Origin: Paenibacillus sp. ACRRX
GTDB lineage: Bacteria; Bacillota; Bacilli; Paenibacillales; Paenibacillaceae
Reading direction: 5' to 3'
DNA: 64,000 bases
NCBI RefSeq assembly: GCF_022346885.1
Contig: NZ_JAKRNK010000005.1
Location: 398,202-462,201, forward strand
Shown here: positions 25,419 to 32,384 of the stretch, piece by piece
Position numbering within the stretch: position 1 is the stretch's first letter
Layout: each line of letters opens with the position of its first letter
The notes under the pieces: generated by a model
The model's database searches: none
Told to the model about the DNA's origin: nothing
Seen by the model: the letters and a program-made list of their open reading frames with translations, nothing else
Position numbers and translations under genes: made by a program

Positions 25419-26387
25419 TTATCTCGTAACCAATGGTTTTAACTTCGCTTCGATCTGTTCTCGTTTCTCCTCCAGAAACGGTGGCAGTGCCAGCTTCTCT
25501 CCCAGATGCAGCATATCCTCGTCAACATCAAATCCCGGGCCATCCGTCGACAGCTCAAACAAAATACCATTTGGCTCGCGGAAATATAACGCACCGAAGT
25601 AATAACGATCTACAAAGCCTGAGCTTGGCAAGCGCATTTCTTGAATACGGTCTACCCATTTACGCAGTTCCGCCTCATTCTCCACCCGAAAAGCAACGTG
25701 GTGAACGCCGCCTCGTCCAAGACGCTCTTCAGAGAGGTCTGTTCGCGGCTCGATATGAACCTCTGCTCCCGTGCCACCCTCCCCAGTCTCATACACCTGA
25801 GTGTCTGGCTGGCCTTCTACAAGTGCAGGATAAGTTCCCTTGAGCCGGAACCCCATAATCTCGGTAAGCACATAGGCGGTCGCTTCTGGTTCCCGCACCG
25901 TAAGCTGCACCGGACCTAATCCAACAATACCATACTCTTGCGGGATGGAACTGCCTGCCCAAGGTATTCCGCCAGCTACCCCCGTATTCTTCTCGTCAGA
26001 GACGAGAATGAGACGCATACCTTCTCGATCTCGAAGCGCAAGCGTCGCTCGACCAAACCGCTGCTTAATCTCTTCATGCTCAACTTCAAACTGCTCCAGA
26101 CGCTGCTTCCAGTATGCCAAAGCTTGGTCACTGGCAACACGAAGTGAAGTCCCTGAGATGCTATCTACCCCGTCCCGGTTTCTCCCAGCGTTCGGAATCT
26201 CAAAAAACGTGAGTTCCGTACCCGGATTTGCCTGATCATCACCATAGAATAGATGATAGACGGACGTATCGTCCTGATTGACAGTCTTTTTAACCAGGCG
26301 CATACCCATGACTTGCGTGTAAAATTCAAAGTTTGCTGCTGCATTTGCCGTTAATGCCGATACGTGATGAAGTCCCTTTAATTCCAT
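25419..26387 (-). CDS. Ring-cleaving dioxygenase of the MhqO/MhqA (VOC) family
   Basis: A 322-residue cytoplasmic protein with two vicinal-oxygen-chelate modules. Metal ligands are suggested by GLHHVSALTAN near residue 5 and GGVHHVAFRVEN near 220, and by the Glu in GILFELSTDGPGF near 277. Relatives in Bacillus (MhqO, MhqA) are induced by quinones and catechol-type stress and are thought to open hydroquinone rings. AGGAGG lies ten bases before the ATG. An inverted repeat at 26472-26489 with a further TCGAGATA half site lies upstream and resembles MhqR-type operators. No regulator gene is adjacent. Substrate is inferred from the family only. Confidence 0.88.
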   Translation of the reverse strand: MELKGLHHVSALTANAAANFEFYTQVMGMRLVKKTVNQDDTSVYHLFYGDDQANPGTELTFFEIPNAGRNRDGVDSISGTSLRVASDQALAYWKQRLEQFEVEHEEIKQRFGRATLALRDREGMRLILVSDEKNTGVAGGIPWAGSSIPQEYGIVGLGPVQLTVREPEATAYVLTEIMGFRLKGTYPALVEGQPDTQVYETGEGGTGAEVHIEPRTDLSEERLGRGGVHHVAFRVENEAELRKWVDRIQEMRLPSSGFVDRYYFGALYFREPNGILFELSTDGPGFDVDEDMLHLGEKLALPPFLEEKREQIEAKLKPLVTR

Positions 26388-26471
26388 GATGGATCATCCT
26401 CCTGATTATATGTTGGCCTAAACTTATGATTTGAATAATGAATAAAGGAATACTTAGCAGTTTTTAATAAT

Positions 26472-26504
26472 TATCTTGATTTAAAGATATATGTTTTCGA
26501 GATA
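26472..26504. promoter_or_regulatory. Candidate MhqR-type operator
   Basis: TATCTT and AAGATA are separated by six bases (26472-26489), followed by TCGAGATA at 26497-26504. From memory, the MhqR consensus contains ATCTCGA/TCGAGAT arms. It is 85-115 bases upstream of the dioxygenase start. Confidence 0.4.
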
Positions 26505-26587
26505 AATGTCAACTCATTTCAAACTGCCCATTCTTAAGTGATCTAGTAGATAAGACTGGTTACAACCCTTATGAGTTGCTTGGGTGA

Positions 26588-26773
26588 GAACTGGATATAT
26601 TGCAATGCAGAACAGAAGATCTGCGTAAAGTACTGCTTAATAAGGTGGTTGCGCAGAAGATGCACTAGTCGGCGGGTACAGTACAGAATTATATTTCTTC
26701 AATTTACTTGATATTGTAGGCGTAGGGCTGTGAAGAAGCTGTGGGAAAAGCACGCGTGGAACGAAATGTGTAA
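26588..26773 (+). pseudogene. LuxR-type HTH remnant of a response regulator
   Basis: One plus-strand frame reads ELDILQCRTEDLRKVLLNK, VVAQKMH, a TAG, SAGTVQNYISSIYLIL, two more TAGs, then EEAVGKARVERNV and TAA. This follows the NarL/DesR HTH pattern (VA-x-x-LHLS-x-GTV-x-NY-x-S, then EAV-x-KARE). All parts share one frame, but three internal stops rule out a functional protein. A preceding NPYELLG stretch (26564-26584) may belong to it. No receiver domain is recognisable upstream. It is the second decayed NarL-type gene in the window. Confidence 0.7.
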
Positions 26774-26783
26774 TCCAATAAAA

Positions 26784-26854
26784 AACTCATGATTGTATTG
26801 CGTCATATGATGAATTCTTCTCGACCCAGCACACGTCAGAATAAATCATGAGTT
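26784..26854 (-). terminator. Terminator with long loop
   Basis: AACTCATGATT and AATCATGAGTT form a perfect 11-bp stem around about 49 bases; on the minus strand TTTTTTATT overlaps the distal arm. It ends the 26874-27548 gene. Confidence 0.55.
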
Positions 26855-26873
26855 ATTGATTTTAGGTTAAAGC

Positions 26874-27548
26874 CTATTTCCTCAATAGCTGTGAAGCACA
26901 TAGATACAGTCTGTTTTTGTGTTTATAGTTCTGATCCCCAGTGTTTGGCGGGACAAATAAGTACAGCGTTTCGTACTCAACTGCATTTTGCAACAATGCC
27001 TCTTGTAACATGGCATACTTCTTGTATTCCAACAGCTTCTTCACATCATCCGTGGATAAATACTTGCCGTTGGCGATCTTCGCTCTCACTCTACTTGCAA
27101 ATGTCTCTTTTATCATTGCCTTGGTATGGATATGCTCAAGTATGTCGAGGTCACCTTCGTGTATTCGGTTTTCTTTTAGCAAGGATATTAGCAAGCTTTC
27201 TAGTGCAACATAAGATGTCCGATCATACTCACGACTAATTTGCTGAAGCAATCTACGGTCCATTCGATGTTGTGCTGCTACCTTAGATAGAACTAAAAAG
27301 TACCTGTACGTCAAATGCTCCTTGGCTTCCGTAGGCAAGAGCAGTTCATCAAGCAAAGGATACAACCCATTTAGAGCTGCTTCAGTCAAATCACTATATA
27401 ATCGAGATTTCTCCTCATGAGACAGATGGAATAGTGCAGCGTTAACAATTTGAACGACGTCACTAGCAATTGCCTGCCTGTAGAATAATTCATGAAGGAG
27501 CAGCAATGTCTCTTGGTATCGCAAATTTTGACCTCCAATCTTAATCAA
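26874..27548 (-). CDS. Unknown helical protein
   Basis: A 224-residue protein that I do not recognise. It is almost entirely alpha-helical, Leu-rich and charged, with no signal peptide, membrane helix or catalytic motif. The pattern of paired helices (for example YQETLLLLHELFYRQ, RLLQQISREYDRTSYVALESLLISLL) suggests a helical-repeat scaffold. It is the first of several small minus-strand orphan genes up to 29.5 kb. A terminator follows it. It may belong to the toxin-immunity type of accessory DNA, but that is conjecture. Confidence 0.65.
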   Translation of the reverse strand: MIKIGGQNLRYQETLLLLHELFYRQAIASDVVQIVNAALFHLSHEEKSRLYSDLTEAALNGLYPLLDELLLPTEAKEHLTYRYFLVLSKVAAQHRMDRRLLQQISREYDRTSYVALESLLISLLKENRIHEGDLDILEHIHTKAMIKETFASRVRAKIANGKYLSTDDVKKLLEYKKYAMLQEALLQNAVEYETLYLFVPPNTGDQNYKHKNRLYLCASQLLRK

Positions 27549-27642
27549 TGAGATGACATGAGGTCCGTTTCATCGCTCCAGGGTTAACAGGAAAGCAACA
27601 TATGAACAAACCTGCGTTTGGGTTGTTTTACAAGGATTTTAT

Positions 27643-27960
27643 TTATAATGAAATACGTCTTTTTACGAAATTAATAGCATCTTCTATGTATGTTCTAAGC
27701 ATGAGCAGCTCCATTGTTCTATTTTGATATAGAGGATAATCCCAATCATAGTTTTCTACGACTACCACGATAAAGCTGCCTCGCTCCGTGTCAAACTCAG
27801 GAAGCCAACCTACATCCAAAATAAATCGTTCATCTTCAAAGGCCACTTGCAAAATATCATGCTTTAATGACCATATCTGTTCTGCTAAGGGAAGTTGTGG
27901 GTCAAAATGAAATTCATTGTACGTTATCTTACCGGGTGTAAAATCAATAGCTGTTAGCAC
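27643..27960 (-). CDS. Unknown small protein, immunity-like
   Basis: A 105-residue cytoplasmic protein. The pattern DERFILDVGWLPEFDTERGSFIVVVVENYDWDYPLYQNRTME has the look of small immunity-type proteins in polymorphic toxin loci (acidic, beta-strand pairs followed by helices), but I cannot assign a family. No toxin gene is adjacent. The ribosome site is weak (GAAAAGAAAGAGAG). It lies in the same direction as its neighbours, with gaps of about 100-200 bases. Confidence 0.6.
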   Translation of the reverse strand: MLTAIDFTPGKITYNEFHFDPQLPLAEQIWSLKHDILQVAFEDERFILDVGWLPEFDTERGSFIVVVVENYDWDYPLYQNRTMELLMLRTYIEDAINFVKRRISL

Positions 27961-28158
27961 TAATTATCTCTCTTTCTTTTCAAGTTTGATATAACTGAAT
28001 GGGGAAGCTAGGTACACTTCAGTTTTAAGTGCCTATATTCATTCAGCTATTAACTTCGCTTGTATGCCAGACATGAGATACCAACAATCTGTTTATTACA
28101 ATAAGGTAAACATTACTGTTTAAAGTCGATAGGATTGAGAAGGAAACTCACACGTGGT

Positions 28159-28410
28159 TCAAGTAGATATATCTTTAGTTTCTTCTTCAATAATTACTAT
28201 ATTTAGACGGCTATTTTCCCAATCATAAATCTTGCCGAACATCACCTCCATGCCACATCTTGTGCAGTTAAATAGATATCTTGACTGTTCTGACTCTTCT
28301 TCGCCCTTGCTAAGGTCACAAATTGTAATTCTAATTATGGAGTGGTCCCAGTCCGTATATCCACAGCAGTTACAGACAAGATCCTTACCCCAAATTCTAA
28401 TTATAGCCAT
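28159..28410 (-). CDS. Small zinc-ribbon-like protein
   Basis: An 83-residue protein with CNCCGYTDWDH near residue 13 and CTRCG near residue 50, giving a plausible four-Cys zinc site. The rest is acidic with beta strands (LNIVIIEEET). AGGAGGTA precedes the ATG. I do not recognise a family. It sits in the row of small orphan genes; a DNA-, RNA- or protein-binding role is possible. Confidence 0.6.
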   Translation of the reverse strand: MAIIRIWGKDLVCNCCGYTDWDHSIIRITICDLSKGEEESEQSRYLFNCTRCGMEVMFGKIYDWENSRLNIVIIEEETKDIST

Positions 28411-28642
28411 GTCTACCTCCTACAGATTTTTTAATTGATTCAACTAAAGGGTGAGCAAATAAACCATTTGGAGCATGTATATCACATGTAATTAAACACT
28501 GTTACTTTTATAAGAATTACCTGCTATTGTCCAACCTCCTCCATATTGTTCTCGTAAATACGAAAATACGCCGCTTTGTCTATCGGTTTACTAAATCAAC
28601 TTTCTGCACCATTTAATGCTTCTCTTTTTATGATAAACGCAG

Positions 28643-29140
28643 TCATGCTGGCGCTAAAGACGTTTTGAAATAGTTTATTTCATTCTTTGTCAAATCAAGC
28701 AAATCAATTCTCAATAACTTTTTGTCTATTCCTATGTGAAATGATATTCTTTCGCTTTTTAATATAATATCTGTATCATCTTCAAACATTAAGATAGATA
28801 TCCCATTATTCATGATTTTAATTGAAAAATCCTGTATATAATCGCAAGTGTCTTTCCCTGTTAATTCAAAGCTCGGTACACCTCTTTCATCATAATTATT
28901 TAACAAATTACCTTCGCAAATAGATATGGTATTTGAAGTGACAAGTGTCATGCTACTGATACGACCAGACAGAGAGTCTATCCCAATTTCAAGTAGAGAC
29001 TTCTTTAAATCTCCTGTTCTCCAATAAATTTTCGTACCCTTAATAGTAGAATAATTCCATTCAATATTAAAAGGAACATAATCATCAAATTCTATAGTCT
29101 CTTTGAAACCCTCATTTTCAATTCCATTCACTTTTAACAT
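28643..29140 (-). CDS. Unknown AT-rich small protein
   Basis: A 165-residue predicted beta-rich cytoplasmic protein, acidic and rich in Ile, with repeated strand-turn patterns (FNIEWNYSTIKGTKIYWRTGDLKKSLLEIGIDSLSG). AAGGGGATC precedes the ATG. Its DNA is more AT-rich than the flanking metabolic genes, which hints at recent acquisition. Codon use and setting resemble immunity genes of polymorphic toxin systems, but no family is recognised. Confidence 0.6.
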   Translation of the reverse strand: MLKVNGIENEGFKETIEFDDYVPFNIEWNYSTIKGTKIYWRTGDLKKSLLEIGIDSLSGRISSMTLVTSNTISICEGNLLNNYDERGVPSFELTGKDTCDYIQDFSIKIMNNGISILMFEDDTDIILKSERISFHIGIDKKLLRIDLLDLTKNEINYFKTSLAPA

Positions 29141-29213
29141 TTAAGATCCCCTTTTACTAAATAATACGTGCTTAATAACGAGAAGTTCACCGACATCCTA
29201 GCCTATGAGAAAA

Positions 29214-29519
29214 TTAGCTCACATCCATTATTTTATCGTATATTATCCCCGTTCTCGTAGCATAATTGTGCTCATCCCCACATCGGCAATAGTCATGATT
29301 TCTGACAGGTTCGTTCCGGTTATTGTGAACTATGATCTGAAAATACATATCTCCATAGTTGGATGTTATTGATCTGGCCTGAATTGTTTGACCTACAAAG
29401 CGAAAACAAGATGACTTCGCCTCATACAGGTAAATATCAAAGATAAAAAAATGGAAAAGGAACCCTCCTTGATCCTTGCCAGCTTCAAGTCCCCTCATTA
29501 TCTTAACGTGCCTAAACAC
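29214..29519 (-). CDS. Doubtful reading frame
   Basis: A 101-codon frame ending near the SDR gene. It has a GTG or internal ATG start with no good ribosome site. The second half looks protein-like (FRFVGQTIQARSITSNYGDMYFQIIVHNNRNEP), the first half less so. AAGGAGG lies inside the frame with no usable start after it. It may be the remnant of an orphan small gene. Confidence 0.3.
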   Translation of the reverse strand: MFRHVKIMRGLEAGKDQGGFLFHFFIFDIYLYEAKSSCFRFVGQTIQARSITSNYGDMYFQIIVHNNRNEPVRNHDYCRCGDEHNYATRTGIIYDKIMDVS

Positions 29520-29525
29520 CGCTAA

Positions 29526-30266
29526 TCACAACGTTTGTCCACTGTCTATCGTTATCACCTGACCTGTCAGCGCTTCCTGTTCTAAGGTTGCGCAGACCAG
29601 CTTGGCGACATCCTCCGGAGTTGAGATACGCCGCAGCAGCAGTTGTGGAATGAGCCGCTGCATCTGTGCTTCCCTTCCTTCCCACCAGCGGGTGGCTACT
29701 GCCCCAGGCGCAATACTGCACACTCTAATGTCCGGAGCTAGCGCCCGAGCCAATGACTTGGTCAGCCCATGCACTGCTGCTTTGGATACCGCATAAGGCA
29801 GCGACGAGCCCGAGCCAGTCAGCCCCGCTATACTGCCAATGTTTACAATAGCCCCCTGTCCACTGGCCTTCATTAAGGGAGCAACGGCTCGCGCGCAGTG
29901 GAACATCCCCTTCACATTTACATCATAAAGCTCATCCCAGATGTCATCAGTAGCCGCCTCCAGGTCATCCATCGGGATGTGACGTGTAATACTCGCATTG
30001 TTCACAAGCAGATCTACCGTGCCGCAGCACTCAACAACCTTCCGGACCATCGCTCGTACTTCTTCATCCTTGGACACATCTGCTTGAAATGCATATGCTT
30101 GTCCGCCATTGCGCTCGATTAAACGAACCGTATCCAACGCAGCTGCTTCCGAGCGTGAATAATTGACAATGACAATTGCCCCCCGCTCAGCCAGCGTCAA
30201 ACTTGTTGCTCGTCCTATTCCGGTACCTCCACCCGTTATCAGGGCAACTTTATCTCTTAACTCCAT
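29526..30266 (-). CDS. SDR-family oxidoreductase (FabG-like)
   Basis: A 246-residue NAD(P)-dependent short-chain dehydrogenase. The cofactor motif TGGGTGIGRA is at residues 11-20, NNAS near 90, catalytic Ser in IGSIAGLTG near 143, and YAVSK near 156. The C-terminal loop (GAVATRWWEGREAQ) is not the standard FabG sequence, so the substrate is probably not acyl-ACP. GGAG lies eight bases before the ATG. It follows a tautomerase gene on the same strand, and a divergent LysR regulator lies beyond, suggesting a small regulated catabolic unit. Confidence 0.9.
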   Translation of the reverse strand: MELRDKVALITGGGTGIGRATSLTLAERGAIVIVNYSRSEAAALDTVRLIERNGGQAYAFQADVSKDEEVRAMVRKVVECCGTVDLLVNNASITRHIPMDDLEAATDDIWDELYDVNVKGMFHCARAVAPLMKASGQGAIVNIGSIAGLTGSGSSLPYAVSKAAVHGLTKSLARALAPDIRVCSIAPGAVATRWWEGREAQMQRLIPQLLLRRISTPEDVAKLVCATLEQEALTGQVITIDSGQTL

Positions 30267-30445
30267 TTTTATCGCTCCAATCTCCCGGTCACATATTTAT
30301 CTATTTTTATGATCCAATCTAGCTTTGTCTCCAAATTCAAATCAGTCTGATTATCATGCACGGATAGAATACAATAGCGTACAAACACCGATAACATACC
30401 TTTCCGATTCAGTTGTGTTGCGAGGTTTCCACTTCTCCTCAGCCG

Positions 30446-30835
30446 TTATTTTTCAGGAGCTAACTGCGCAATTCCATTGCCGAACGACCAATTCTCTACC
30501 GTATTCTCCAGCAAAATAATCATCACATCCGCTGGCCTTATTCCTGTTCGCTCCTGTAACAGCTCCGCCATCCGTGCATACAAAGCCTTTTTCTTCGCCA
30601 GAGAACGTCCCTCTTTTAACGTAATCTGTATATACAGCAGTTCATTCGTTCGGCAGATATTCATGTACTGAGGGTCATAGTTGAATTCATGTGCTTCATG
30701 CTGCGTGATCACTTGAAAATAATCGTCCATAGGTACATCAATCGTTTCGGTTAATGCAAGGTGAACGGCCTGACTGATTATAAGTAACTCTTCCGCTTCT
30801 TTACCTTTGATGAGATCAATACGGACAAACGGCAT
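30446..30835 (-). CDS. Tautomerase-family protein
   Basis: A 129-residue protein of the 4-oxalocrotonate tautomerase superfamily. Pro2 (Pro1 after Met removal) is the general base in this family, and the beta-alpha-beta layout is visible: MPFVRIDLIKGKEAEELLIISQAVHLAL, then a second half LLYIQITLKEGRSLAKKKALYARMAELLQERTGIRPADVMIILLE. AGGAGGGG lies before the ATG. It is divergent from the LysR gene and upstream of the SDR gene. The substrate is unknown. Confidence 0.88.
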   Translation of the reverse strand: MPFVRIDLIKGKEAEELLIISQAVHLALTETIDVPMDDYFQVITQHEAHEFNYDPQYMNICRTNELLYIQITLKEGRSLAKKKALYARMAELLQERTGIRPADVMIILLENTVENWSFGNGIAQLAPEK

Positions 30836-30989
30836 TTGATTCCCCTCCTACTATACGATGCAGCATTACTCCAGCACGAGTTGTGCTGTTTCTTTACACT
30901 GCTCTATTTGTTGTGCTCCTGTACGCTCCCCTGATCGTTGTGCTTCTGTTGATGATGTTATTGTATAACCGCACATCAATTTTGTATAA

Positions 30990-31015
30990 TTGAATTAAAT
31001 GAACTACAAATTCAA
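30990..31015. promoter_or_regulatory. LysR-type binding site
   Basis: TTGAATT and AAATTCAA are inverted around 11 bases, containing the T-N11-A core of LTTR boxes. It lies just upstream of the LysR start and faces the tautomerase promoter. Confidence 0.5.
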
Positions 31016-31040
31016 TTTATTTGAACTAAGGAGGTCAAAG

Positions 31041-31940
31041 ATGGATCTCAAATCATTAAACACATTTCATAAAATTGTCTCCTTAGGTGGCTTTAATCGT
31101 GCGGCCGAGGAACTGAACTACGCCCAGTCCACTGTGACGATGCAAATGCAAAAGCTCGAAGCCGAGTTGGGTGTCCAGTTGATCGAACGCGGCAGGATCT
31201 TTCAATTAACGGAGGCGGGCCGCTTATTTCATGAGCAAAGCGCACATATTGTACGGGATGTGGAGCATCTGCAAGCCAACATGTCAGACATGCTGTTAGG
31301 TGAGGCTGGCAGCATTCGGTTAGGAGCGGTGGAGCCGATTGCAAGTTATCAACTGCCTGATATCCTATACTCTTTTCTGGAGACCTATCCGAGGATTAAG
31401 TTATCCGTGGATATTGCCAACTCACCTGTCTTAGCCGAACGTATCTTAAAAGGGGAGCTGGATATGGCCATCTGTTCGGCTCCAGCTATCGGCAGTGATT
31501 TATACTTCGAGCCGATATTTACAGAGAATCTGGTATACCTCATACCCGAGGATCATCCTTTGGCTGCGCAAACGTCCATCTCTTTTGGTGATATACGGAA
31601 CCATCGCATCCTGCTAACCTCCAAAACATGCTCCTATCGTCAGCGAATCGAGCTTGCGCTGCGTGAGATGTGCGGCCATCAGGTAGACACACTGGATATT
31701 AGCAGCATGTCCGCCCTTAAATCTTACGTGGAGAGTGGACTTGGTATTGCTTTGGTGCCTGAGAGCATGGCAAAGGCAGACGGCTCACGATCTGTCACAC
31801 GAAAGATGAACGACTACCCGATCACAGTTCCCTTTGGTATCCTATGCAAGACAGCAGACTATCCGCTGAAGCTTGCATGTGCCAAGCTTCGTTATCATTT
31901 GAAGCAAGCGTTTGATAATCGTCATTCCAACTCGTCTTAA
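31041..31940 (+). CDS. LysR-family transcriptional regulator
   Basis: A 299-residue regulator. The winged HTH occupies residues 1-60 (SLNTFHKIVSLGGFNRAAEELNYAQSTVTMQMQKLEAELGVQL), and a periplasmic-binding-like effector domain fills about residues 85-295. The start at 31041 has AAGGAGG seven bases upstream; the frame opens at 30999. It is divergent from the tautomerase-SDR genes, with an LTTR-type palindrome between them, so it probably controls them. The effector is unknown. A strong terminator follows downstream. Confidence 0.9.
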   Translation: MDLKSLNTFHKIVSLGGFNRAAEELNYAQSTVTMQMQKLEAELGVQLIERGRIFQLTEAGRLFHEQSAHIVRDVEHLQANMSDMLLGEAGSIRLGAVEPIASYQLPDILYSFLETYPRIKLSVDIANSPVLAERILKGELDMAICSAPAIGSDLYFEPIFTENLVYLIPEDHPLAAQTSISFGDIRNHRILLTSKTCSYRQRIELALREMCGHQVDTLDISSMSALKSYVESGLGIALVPESMAKADGSRSVTRKMNDYPITVPFGILCKTADYPLKLACAKLRYHLKQAFDNRHSNSS

Positions 31941-32063
31941 CCCCAACCCACGATCATCAAATTAATTGTCTATATCCAACCATCTGTAATAATTGATCAT
32001 CTCGATGTGAAGCATGGTTGCATAGAATAGCAGTATAGAATGACAGTATGCATACTCCATACC

Positions 32064-32094
32064 AAAAAGGGCCGCCTCTATGGCGACCCTTTTT
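32064..32094 (+). terminator. Intrinsic terminator after the LysR gene
   Basis: AAAAAGGG and CGCC pair with GGCG and CCCTTTTT, with one C-A mismatch, followed by T-rich sequence. Confidence 0.75.
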
Positions 32095-32144
32095 ATTTGA
32101 AACATTATATAAATACTACGTTATTTTATGACGTTTATTATTTA

Positions 32145-32377
32145 TTAATCATCCGCATCATCATAATCATATGTATTTGACGTCGGTACCTTCTTACGAT
32201 TTTTATTCGTTTTCTTGGCTTCGTTTTTGCGCCTTTGCTCCTCTTTCTCACGCGCCGCAGCTTGCTGTGCCCGTCGCACTGCTGCACCCGCTTTCTGTTT
32301 TTCTTTCTACGCTGATCTAATCTGGTGAGCTTTTTCTCTTCTTCATTCCATCTATTCTTCAAATTGAACCATAACAT
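32145..32377 (-). pseudogene. Frameshifted small, highly charged protein downstream of the PBP gene
   Basis: Eight bases past the PBP stop, an ATG opens MLWFNLKNRWNEEEKKLTRLDQRRKK. After an A-rich stretch (near 32300), the neighbouring frame continues more sensibly as AGAAVRRAQQAAAREKEEQ and later VPTSNTYDYDDADD, with a stop at 32147-32145. The as-written frame becomes Arg-rich and looks like a shifted reading. The joined protein would be about 77 residues, a charged coiled coil with an acidic tail, translationally coupled to the PBP. Mutation or a homopolymer error are both possible. Confidence 0.55.
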
Positions 32378-32384
32378 AAAAGCT

